From positions 62,001-126,000 of the forward strand of contig CAZAEK010000006.1 in NCBI GenBank assembly GCA_964484125.1: a stretch of 64,000 nucleotides of DNA, written 5' to 3'. Positions 8,954-16,766 of this stretch are shown here, in pieces. Within the stretch, counting starts at the first letter, position 1, and each line of letters starts with the position of its first letter. Below the pieces are notes generated by a model. It worked only from the letters and a program-made list of their open reading frames with translations. It was not told where the DNA came from and ran no database searches. Source of the DNA: DSSM01 sp964484125. Lineage in GTDB: Bacteria; Bacteroidota; Ignavibacteria; Tepidaquicellales; Tepidaquicellaceae. A program made the position numbers and the translations under genes.

Positions 8954-10056
8954 GAAAAGTTAATTTTCTTTATAAGAATTTCAGCGGCTGTAGTGGGGAG
9001 AATACTGCCATTTAAAACTGAGTTTTTAACATTTGAAATTTCTTTTTGTATATTTCGGTTTCCGTAGAAACTCTCTTTAAGGTATTCGTTCACGATATTA
9101 AATACCCATTCGAGTGCCTGACTTTTCCTTCTCTCTTCGAATACTCCTGATGCCTTTGTAGTCTCAGTAAATTTATTTATCATTTCCCAGATTTCTCTTA
9201 CGCCTTCGCCTGTAATTGCTGAGCAAATACCGGTCTGTGATATCCACCCTTCAGTTGCCGGCGTAAGATATTTCAAAGCCATTTCAAATTCTGTTTTAGC
9301 AGAAAGAGCCCTTATTTTATTGTTTCCATCTGCTTTATTGATGTAAATCGCATCCGCAAGTTCGATAACTCCTTTTTTTATGCCCTGTAATTCATCTCCG
9401 GCACCTGCAATCATAAGCAGTAAGAAAAAATCCACCATTGAGCGAACTGTAGTTTCGCTTTGACCAACTCCGACAGTTTCAACAAGAATAACATCATATC
9501 CTGCGGCTTCGCATACCATAATCGTTTCCTTGCTTTTCCTTGCAACTCCTCCGAGATATCCTCCGGAAGGGGAGGGACGGATAAAGCAATTTTCTTCTCG
9601 TGAGAGTTTTTCCATCCTTGTTTTATCGCCGAGAATACTGCCTTTTGTAACTGTACTGCTCGGATCAATTGCAAGAACGGCAACCTTATGACCTAAAGAA
9701 ATCAGATACATTCCAAGGGCTTCAATCAAAGTGCTTTTGCCTGCGCCCGGGAAACCGGTAATACCGATACGCACAGACTTCCCGCAATAAGGAAGCAGCT
9801 CATTGAGAACTTCTGAAATAATTTCCCTGTGTTGCGGGGAATTCGATTCAACAAGTGTAATAGCTCTTGCAAGTATAGTAATATCATTATTTAAAACACC
9901 TTTGATATAATCATCTTTTGAAAGAGCTCTTCTTTTCTTGAAAGGAGATACCGGAACTGAATCAGATTTAGAAACACCCTCAACTACGTTAACAGCAAAT
10001 TCTTTACCTGCATTTTCCGGAGCCCAGTCAGGTTTATGTGTTTTATTTTTTCTCAT
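8950..10056 (-). CDS. meaB: MeaB/ArgK GTPase, methylmalonyl-CoA mutase chaperone
   Basis: A 368-residue G3E-family P-loop GTPase that protects methylmalonyl-CoA mutase and gates delivery of adenosylcobalamin. It contains the Walker A motif GFPGAGKST, the switch region ILGDKTRMEKL, ILVETVGVGQSE (switch II/Walker B) and the base-specificity motif INKADG. The N-terminal 60 residues are a charged extension. Both mutase subunits are encoded on the same strand at 12386-16683, separated by two other genes. The start ATG at 10056 overlaps the stop of a small upstream hydrophobic frame (ATGA), and its own stop overlaps the next gene in the same way. Confidence 0.94.
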   Translation of the reverse strand: MRKNKTHKPDWAPENAGKEFAVNVVEGVSKSDSVPVSPFKKRRALSKDDYIKGVLNNDITILARAITLVESNSPQHREIISEVLNELLPYCGKSVRIGITGFPGAGKSTLIEALGMYLISLGHKVAVLAIDPSSTVTKGSILGDKTRMEKLSREENCFIRPSPSGGYLGGVARKSKETIMVCEAAGYDVILVETVGVGQSETTVRSMVDFFLLLMIAGAGDELQGIKKGVIELADAIYINKADGNNKIRALSAKTEFEMALKYLTPATEGWISQTGICSAITGEGVREIWEMINKFTETTKASGVFEERRKSQALEWVFNIVNEYLKESFYGNRNIQKEISNVKNSVLNGSILPTTAAEILIKKINFS

Positions 10057-10131
10057 TTAAAAATGCGGCTTACTAAATAACAAATTAGTAAAATCGGCAT
10101 TAGTAAAAAAGTTATAAAAAGAATTATAAAA

Positions 10132-10689
10132 TTACTTACATTCAGCAATTCGTTTGTAAAGTTCTTTGACGAAATCAATTGCAAATGATTTTTTCTCCCT
10201 GACAATAGATAAAGGCATTGAAAGCCGCACTTTGACAAAATGGTTCTTCACTGCAGCGTTAAAATAAAAAGAGCCATAAGATGTACCCTTAATTGTATAT
10301 TCCAAATAAGCATTAATAACTTTTATATCATTATTAATAATAATGGCTGAATCTTTTTGTGGAGGAACAACATCGCTATAGATACCTTTAGAAACAATAT
10401 TTTTAATTTCTGAACAAAAGTCTTTATAATCTTTCTCAATATCAGTAATATCAACAGATGAAAGACCGGCGCTGTAAATAAATAAAGTTGCATGTAACTT
10501 ATCAGAATCATAGTCAGCATAAGTACCGTAACCGCTATATTTTTCTTCGAGGTCAATAATATCACTTCTTTCCCAGTTGTTAAAGGAATCCGGGTAACTC
10601 AAACCGGAATATTTATCTTTTGTGCATTGGGAATTGGCATACAAAGGAATAATTAAAAACGCAAACAGAACTAAAATTAACTTCCGCAT
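10132..10689 (-). CDS. exported hypothetical protein
   Basis: A 185-residue protein with a clear signal peptide (MRKLILVLFAFLIIPLYANS, cleavage before QC or after it). The mature part of about 165 residues mixes beta strands and helices (YADYDSDKLHATLFIYSAG, an amphipathic end FVKELYKRIAECK). Two cysteines sit near the mature N terminus and the C terminus (in QCTK and AECK) and another in DFCSE. No family is recognised. It is expressed toward meaB and may start that transcript. The 210 bp upstream (10690-10899) are very AT-rich and contain no other gene, so divergent promoters for this gene and the octaheme cytochrome probably lie there. Confidence 0.7.
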   Translation of the reverse strand: MRKLILVLFAFLIIPLYANSQCTKDKYSGLSYPDSFNNWERSDIIDLEEKYSGYGTYADYDSDKLHATLFIYSAGLSSVDITDIEKDYKDFCSEIKNIVSKGIYSDVVPPQKDSAIIINNDIKVINAYLEYTIKGTSYGSFYFNAAVKNHFVKVRLSMPLSIVREKKSFAIDFVKELYKRIAECK

Positions 10690-10899
10690 AGAATAATTAT
10701 TAAATTATTAAAATATAAATTATATTATTTTTTTTAAAAAATAAACATTTAATGACAAAGTAATTGCTGAATTATGTATTTGATTTTAATTATAAGAATA
10801 TTTAGGTTTGAATAAAAAAAATTTAAAGTTGGTGGTTAAATACTTCCATAGTAAAAAATTTATAATATATTTTTACAAAAAAAATAATTCTTAAAATTT

Positions 10900-12369
10900 A
10901 TGAAAACAAAAGTATTAAACGGGTTTTCAGCTTTAGTAATTTTAATGCTGATTTACGGATTTAACAAATTTGAAGATGCACCGCTCAGCGAAGAGACTAA
11001 AGAGTGTCTTGAGTGTCATAAATCAGTAACTCCCGGAATAGTAGCTGACTGGCAGTTAAGTTTGCATTCAAAAACTACCCCTACAGTTGCAAACTCAAAA
11101 CCGGAACTTCAGCGCAGAATTTCTTCAGTAAATATTCCCGGTATGTATTCCGGTGTTGCAGTCGGCTGTTATGAATGTCACAGTTTGAATCCGGGAAATC
11201 ACAAAGATAATTTTGAGCATTTCGGTCAGAAGATAAATATAGTAGTTTCGCCGAATGACTGTGCGACCTGCCACGAAACAGAAGTAAATCAATATCAGGA
11301 TTCAAAGAAAGGATATGCCCTGGATATATTGAGGAAAAATCCTGTTTTTTATATGATGGTTAAGACATATACTGATATTAAAACGCTTGACAAAAATAAT
11401 AACCTGCAATATCATTCATCTGAGTCAGCTATAAAGCAAAGCTGTTACGCCTGTCATGGAACTGAAGTTACAGTAGCCGGATTGAAAAAACTGGAAACTG
11501 ATTTGGGAGAAATAGAAGTACCTGTATTAAAGAACTGGCCTAATGTCGGAGTCGGCAGGATAAATCCTGACGGAAGCCGTGGTGCATGTACTTCATGTCA
11601 TCCTCGCCACAGCTTTGCAATAGAAATAGCCCGAAAACCATCAACATGCGGACAGTGTCATTTAGAACCTGATGTACCTGCATATAATGTTTACAAAGAG
11701 AGCAAACACGGAACGATATATGAAAACTTTGAAAGCAAGATGAATTTTTCAAACGTGCCCTGGGTTGTAGGTAAAGATTACACTGCTCCTACGTGTGCAA
11801 CATGCCATAACAGTCTGATAACAGATCCTGAAAATAATATTATTGCACAAAGAACTCATAACTTTGGAAGCCGCTTATGGGTAAGATTATTCGGATTACC
11901 TTATGCCCACAGTCAGCCAAAAACTCCAAGGACTTATGAAATAATAAATGCAGATAAACAGAATCTGCCAGTTACATTTTCAAACATTCAGGCAAAAGAT
12001 TTTCTGATAGATGAAAAGGAAATGTCAGCAAGAAAGAATATTATGGGAAAGGTTTGTAAATCATGCCATGGGACGAGTTGGGTAAATTCTCATTTTGAAA
12101 ATTTAGATAGTGCAGTTATAACAACAAATCAAATTACTAAAACATCAACAGAGCTGGTATCTCTGGCATGGCAAAACGAACTTGAAAATCCTACAAATCC
12201 ATTTGACGAGCCAATTGAACAGGATTGGGTAAAGAGCTGGCTGTTATATTCAAATTCAATCCGTTACGCCGCTGCAATGAGCGGACCGGATTATGCAGGT
12301 TTTAAAAACGGCTGGTATGATTTGAGCAACTGCATTCAGCAAATTTATTCAAAGGTAAATAGAAAGTAA
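10900..12369 (+). CDS. octaheme cytochrome c, hydroxylamine oxidoreductase-like
   Basis: A 489-residue exported protein with an N-terminal hydrophobic segment (about 8-20) and exactly eight CxxCH haem sites, starting at Cys36, 90, 121, 182, 230, 250, 299 and 386. The stretch CTSCHPRHSFAIEIARKP followed by CGQCH and VYKESKHGTIYENF is the signature of the octaheme HAO family. The post-haem-8 part RYAAAMSGPDYAGFKNGWYDL also fits. All haem sites have histidine, and no lysine-ligated CxxCK is present, which argues against NrfA. Family members either oxidise hydroxylamine/hydrazine or reduce nitrite/hydroxylamine; the tyrosine cross-link that decides this could not be assigned by eye. It stands alone, with no membrane quinone partner beside it, and converges on mutA. 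Confidence 0.9.
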   Translation: MKTKVLNGFSALVILMLIYGFNKFEDAPLSEETKECLECHKSVTPGIVADWQLSLHSKTTPTVANSKPELQRRISSVNIPGMYSGVAVGCYECHSLNPGNHKDNFEHFGQKINIVVSPNDCATCHETEVNQYQDSKKGYALDILRKNPVFYMMVKTYTDIKTLDKNNNLQYHSSESAIKQSCYACHGTEVTVAGLKKLETDLGEIEVPVLKNWPNVGVGRINPDGSRGACTSCHPRHSFAIEIARKPSTCGQCHLEPDVPAYNVYKESKHGTIYENFESKMNFSNVPWVVGKDYTAPTCATCHNSLITDPENNIIAQRTHNFGSRLWVRLFGLPYAHSQPKTPRTYEIINADKQNLPVTFSNIQAKDFLIDEKEMSARKNIMGKVCKSCHGTSWVNSHFENLDSAVITTNQITKTSTELVSLAWQNELENPTNPFDEPIEQDWVKSWLLYSNSIRYAAAMSGPDYAGFKNGWYDLSNCIQQIYSKVNRK

Positions 12370-12385
12370 AATTCGTTAAAAGTAT

Positions 12386-14563
12386 TTACCCGAATCTCTT
12401 ATTTATCTCCTCCATAATTTTTATTGCAGCATCGGGGATTTTAGTGCCAGGTCCGAATATGGCTGAGGCGCCGTGCTCATATAAGAATTCGTAATCCTGG
12501 GGTGGTATTACTCCGCCGCATATTACTATTATGTCTTCTCTGCCGAGTTTTTTTAGTTCATCTACCAGTTGAGGCAGAAGTGTTTTATGACCTGCGGCGA
12601 GTGAACTCATTCCTATACAGTGAACATCATTTTCTACGGCTTGCTTTGCGGTTTCTTCGGGAGTCTGGAATAACGGACCTACGTCAACATCAAATCCCAT
12701 ATCCGCATAAGCAGTTGCTACAACCTTTGCACCTCTGTCGTGTCCATCCTGTCCCATCTTCGCAATCATTATCCTCGGTCTTCTGCCTTCTTTTGCGGCA
12801 AAGTCATCTGTCATTTTTCTTGCTATTGCTACTGATTTGTCAGTGCTCATATTATATTCTGTTGAGTAAACTCCGGAAATAGTTCTTGTTACTGCCTGAT
12901 ATCTGCCCCATACTTTTTCAAGAGCGTATGAAATTTCTCCGAGTGTTGCTCTTGCTCTTGCGGCTTTTATTGATAGGTCAAGTAAATTTCCTTCTCCTGT
13001 TTCGGCGCATTTAGTCAGTGCATCCAGACATCTTTCGACTTCGGCATTGTCTCTGGATTTCTTAACCTCTTCAATCCGTTTTATCTGCGATTGCCTTACA
13101 GCAGTATTATCAACTTCGAGTATTTCAATCGGGTCTTCTTTATCCAGACAGAATTTATTTACGCCTACTATGGTTTCATTACCTGAATCAATCCTTGCCT
13201 GCCTTCTCGCTGATGCTTCTTCAATTCTCATCTTTGGTATTCCTGCTTCAATAGCGGCAGTCATTCCGCCGTGTGATTCAACTTCAAGAATGTGAGACCA
13301 GCCCTTTTCAATCAGTTGCCCTGTAAGGTATTCAACTAAATACGAACCGCCCCACGGATCAATTACTTTTGTGATATATGTTTCATCCTGAAGGTAAAGC
13401 TGTGTATTGCGTGCAATTCGTGCTGAGAAATCCGTAGGCAATGCAATTGCTTCATCAAGTGAATTTGTATGCAATGACTGTGTATGTCCGAGGGCTGCTG
13501 CCATTGCTTCGACGCATGTTCTTATTACATTATTAAACGGGTCTTGTTCTGTTAAACTCCAGCCGGAAGTCTGAGAGTGAGTTCTCAAAGCCATTGATTT
13601 CGGGTTCTTCGGATTAAACATTTTAATAATTTTTGCCCAGATAACTCTTGCGGCACGCAGTTTTGCAATTTCCATAAAGTAATTCATTCCTTCAGCCCAG
13701 AAGAATGAAAGTCGCGGTGCGAATTCATCTACACTTAATCCTGCCTGAATTCCTGTCCTCACGTATTCGAGTCCATCTGCAAGAGTGTAAGCCATTTCAA
13801 GGTCAGCGGTTGCTCCTGCTTCCTGCATGTGATAACCTGAGATTGAAATGCTGTTAAACTTAGGCATATTAGCGGCAGTGAATTTAAAGATATCGGCTAT
13901 AATTTTCAGAGATGGTTTAGGTGGGTAGATGTATGTGTTACGAACCATGAATTCCTTGAGAATGTCATTTTGGATGGTGCCTGTAAGTTGTTCCCATTTT
14001 ACACCTTGCTCTTCTGCGGCAACGATATAGAATGCGAGGACAGGGAGAACTGCTCCGTTCATAGTCATAGAAACAGACATCTTATCAAGCGGAATTTTAT
14101 CGAATAATATTTTCATATCTTCGATTGTGTCAATTGCAACTCCTGCCTTGCCTACATCTCCTACAACTCTGTGATGGTCAGAGTCATAACCTCTGTGAGT
14201 TGCAAGGTCGAATGCAACCGAAAGTCCCATTTGACCCGCGGCGAGATTTCTTCTGTAGAATGCATTGCTTTCTTCTGCGGTCGAGAATCCTGCGTATTGG
14301 CGGACTGTCCAGGGTCTCATAACAAACATAGTGCTGTATGGACCTCTGAGAAATGGAGCAATTCCGGAGGAATATTTCGTGTGTTCGAGATTTTTTACTG
14401 ATTCGGAATCATATAATGGTAAGACGTCTATCATTTCCATAGTTTTCCAAACGAGCTCATCAATACTTTTTCCTGTATCTTTTTCAAGTTTTTTTATCCA
14501 CTCATTATAGCTGATGCTCTTTGCGTTTAAGTCTAAATCAAGTTTTGTGAAATCGGGTTTCAT
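12386..14563 (-). CDS. mutA/scpA: methylmalonyl-CoA mutase large (catalytic) subunit
   Basis: A 725-residue B12-dependent isomerase subunit that interconverts methylmalonyl-CoA and succinyl-CoA. The N-terminal TIM barrel (about 60-560) carries RPWTVRQYAGFSTAEESNAF and the substrate-binding RTHSQTSGWSLT. The C-terminal cobalamin domain (about 590-725) keeps the haem-like B12 ligand motif DGHDRG with its histidine, followed by DVGPLFQTPEETA and GGVIPPQD. Length matches the family. It lies 29 bp after the small-subunit gene on the same strand, so the two form an operon. MeaB is encoded about 2.3 kb downstream on the same strand. Gene naming differs between organisms, with the catalytic subunit called mutB in some. 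Confidence 0.97.
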   Translation of the reverse strand: MKPDFTKLDLDLNAKSISYNEWIKKLEKDTGKSIDELVWKTMEMIDVLPLYDSESVKNLEHTKYSSGIAPFLRGPYSTMFVMRPWTVRQYAGFSTAEESNAFYRRNLAAGQMGLSVAFDLATHRGYDSDHHRVVGDVGKAGVAIDTIEDMKILFDKIPLDKMSVSMTMNGAVLPVLAFYIVAAEEQGVKWEQLTGTIQNDILKEFMVRNTYIYPPKPSLKIIADIFKFTAANMPKFNSISISGYHMQEAGATADLEMAYTLADGLEYVRTGIQAGLSVDEFAPRLSFFWAEGMNYFMEIAKLRAARVIWAKIIKMFNPKNPKSMALRTHSQTSGWSLTEQDPFNNVIRTCVEAMAAALGHTQSLHTNSLDEAIALPTDFSARIARNTQLYLQDETYITKVIDPWGGSYLVEYLTGQLIEKGWSHILEVESHGGMTAAIEAGIPKMRIEEASARRQARIDSGNETIVGVNKFCLDKEDPIEILEVDNTAVRQSQIKRIEEVKKSRDNAEVERCLDALTKCAETGEGNLLDLSIKAARARATLGEISYALEKVWGRYQAVTRTISGVYSTEYNMSTDKSVAIARKMTDDFAAKEGRRPRIMIAKMGQDGHDRGAKVVATAYADMGFDVDVGPLFQTPEETAKQAVENDVHCIGMSSLAAGHKTLLPQLVDELKKLGREDIIVICGGVIPPQDYEFLYEHGASAIFGPGTKIPDAAIKIMEEINKRFG

Positions 14564-14592
14564 ATAATTAAATTTTTTATTTTCCGGTTTAT

Positions 14593-16662
14593 TTATTTAA
14601 AAATAGCATCCTGAATTTTTTTGTTTACGAGGTAAACATCTGCACCAAGAAACAGAAATTCATTTACACCAAGTGATTTAAAAGTTTCTACATGCTCTTT
14701 TGGGTATCCTGCAAGTATTATGAAAAGGTTTTTGCCTTTTGCTGAATTTATTATTGCCGGGACGAGTTCTGGATATGTTTCATCTGTTGAACAAATTACG
14801 ATTGCTTTGGCATTTTGCTTTATTGCTTCTTCAATTGCTTCTTCGGCTGTATCATATCCTTTGTTGTAAACTACATTAAATCCGGCAGTTTCGAGAAAAC
14901 CTCTGGAAAAATCTGCTCTTGCTTTATGCTGTTTGACGGGACCCATTGTTGCGAGGAATATTGTTGCATCATTTCCGGTTTTCGATTTATATTCAAGTGT
15001 TCTGTCGCGTAATTCTTCGAAGATTTCAGCACCTCTTTTAATTTTCAAAGGTTTGATTTCGTAAACTCCGTCTTTGCCTGAATCGAGAGCAAGCTCAAGT
15101 TCTTCTCTTAATGCACCTGCAGACATTGCTTCAATTGCAGTCTCTAATGATTTATCTTTTATTAGTTTAAAAATTTTATCTTTTACTTTATTTTCGTTTC
15201 TGTTTGATTTAATCTTACTGATTTCTTCTTCGCGGTTTTTCTTCAGCAATTCTGTATCAACGGACTTTTCAATAAGTTTTTCTTCTTTAACATTGGCGTA
15301 TGCATTAGTGCCGACGAGAATAGATTTACGTTTTGCGAAATCTTTTTCCCGCTCAACAGCTATTTTTTCAACTTCTGTTTGTGGAAATCCGTTTTTAAGT
15401 GATTCAAGCATACCACCCTGTGCCTGAATTTCTTTGAATAGCTTATATGCTGCTTGTGCCAATTCTGATGTGAGATGCTCAACATAATATGAGCCGCCGG
15501 CAGGATCAATCAGGTTTGATATATGACTTTCTTCGTTAAGGATAATCTGAGTGTTTCTTGCAATTCTTCTGCTGAATTCATCTGACTGTCTGATTGCTTC
15601 ATCGAACGGACTTGTTCTTAAGCTGTCAACTCCGCCGATTAATGCGGAAAATGCTTCTGTTGTTACTCTAAGCATATTGACATAGGGGTCAAGCTTTGTC
15701 TGGTTGTAGTATGAAGTTTCTGCGTTTATCATCATCTTTGCTGCTTCACCTTCCACTCCGTATGCTTTGCAAATCTGTGACCATAGAATCCGTGCTGCCC
15801 TGAATTTTGAGACTTCCATAAAATAAAAAGAACCTACGCCGAAAGAGAATCTCATTTTAGAGGCAATATCTTCCGGTTTTAAACCTTTGTCAATTAACTG
15901 GTTCATATATTCAACGCCGGTTGCCATTGCGAATGCGAGTTCCTGAACTGCATTAGCACCTGCGTTATTATAGTGTGTAGTATTAATTCCGATAGTTCTT
16001 AGTCCGGGGAAATTCTCAATCGCCCATTTAGTAACCTTGGTTAAATATTCGAAAGCCGTATCCGTATTCATATACATAGTTCCTTTTGAAACTGCATAGC
16101 CGATAGGGTCAATATTTAAAGCAACCTTGAGATTTGTTTGATTTTTCTCTTTCAGATAAGCCGCGAGAAGGGCAGCTTTTGTAAAACCACAAACGCCGCA
16201 ATCTATAAAGACGGGCAGCGTGTTAATATCAACATTATTAAAAATCCTTTTCAGGTCATCAATGTTATCAAATTTAACACCCTCGAAATTATTTTCAATA
16301 TCCGGTTTGATATATACGCAGTTTTGTCCGCGCGAGAGGTCAGATAGCAACGCTTTGTTAAAATCATCCGGGCTGCTGTAAGGAATATATTGCTGAATAT
16401 TCCATAGTTTTTTGAGATAACCTGATGTAGAAGTTCCTCTGAGAAAATCCGGCGAGCCGGGTTTTGTATCAACAAAAGGCAAATCTTTTATGTCTTCTTT
16501 GTTGTAAATCGGTTGAAGGTCAATTCCTTCATAGGTTTTGGAGATTAATTTTTTTTCAAACGGAACACCTTTTAAATCCTTTTCAACCTGTTCCCGCCAT
16601 TGTTCGTAGGTAGTTTCAGGGAAGTCTTTAGCCAGGTTAATTTTTTCGGTTAATTTATCCAT
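14593..16662 (-). CDS. mutB/scpA-like: methylmalonyl-CoA mutase small subunit
   Basis: A 689-residue subunit (from the ATG at 16662) homologous to the large subunit but catalytically degenerate. The barrel is retained (SGYLKKLWNIQQYIPYS, NTTHYNNAGANAVQELAFA, RRIARNTQIILNEESH). In the C-terminal cobalamin-like domain the DxHxxG motif is replaced by VKQHKARADF, so it cannot coordinate B12 in the usual way. This is normal for the small subunit of heterodimeric mutases. An in-frame GTG at 16683 would add seven residues (KQVNHI after the start), but the ATG eight codons in is preferred. The 104 bp between it and the kinase gene hold no recognisable cobalamin riboswitch. Confidence 0.94.
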   Translation of the reverse strand: MDKLTEKINLAKDFPETTYEQWREQVEKDLKGVPFEKKLISKTYEGIDLQPIYNKEDIKDLPFVDTKPGSPDFLRGTSTSGYLKKLWNIQQYIPYSSPDDFNKALLSDLSRGQNCVYIKPDIENNFEGVKFDNIDDLKRIFNNVDINTLPVFIDCGVCGFTKAALLAAYLKEKNQTNLKVALNIDPIGYAVSKGTMYMNTDTAFEYLTKVTKWAIENFPGLRTIGINTTHYNNAGANAVQELAFAMATGVEYMNQLIDKGLKPEDIASKMRFSFGVGSFYFMEVSKFRAARILWSQICKAYGVEGEAAKMMINAETSYYNQTKLDPYVNMLRVTTEAFSALIGGVDSLRTSPFDEAIRQSDEFSRRIARNTQIILNEESHISNLIDPAGGSYYVEHLTSELAQAAYKLFKEIQAQGGMLESLKNGFPQTEVEKIAVEREKDFAKRKSILVGTNAYANVKEEKLIEKSVDTELLKKNREEEISKIKSNRNENKVKDKIFKLIKDKSLETAIEAMSAGALREELELALDSGKDGVYEIKPLKIKRGAEIFEELRDRTLEYKSKTGNDATIFLATMGPVKQHKARADFSRGFLETAGFNVVYNKGYDTAEEAIEEAIKQNAKAIVICSTDETYPELVPAIINSAKGKNLFIILAGYPKEHVETFKSLGVNEFLFLGADVYLVNKKIQDAIFK

Positions 16663-16766
16663 AATATGATTTACTTGTTTCACTAAATATTATACAAATA
16701 TCAGAAATTTAAACCGTAATTTAAATTGAGAAATTTATGGTGTGGAATGTAGAGAAATTCTTCAAA

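Noticed and set aside
10900..12369. Cytochrome c nitrite reductase NrfA
   Set aside because: NrfA has four or five haems and usually a CxxCK site; here there are eight CxxCH sites and HAO-type motifs.
12502..12882. Leu-rich plus-strand frame inside mutA
   Set aside because: Antisense shadow of a well-supported gene; no start context and biased composition.
16663..16766. Cobalamin riboswitch ahead of the mutase genes
   Set aside because: Only about 104 bases are available and no conserved B12-box was recognised.
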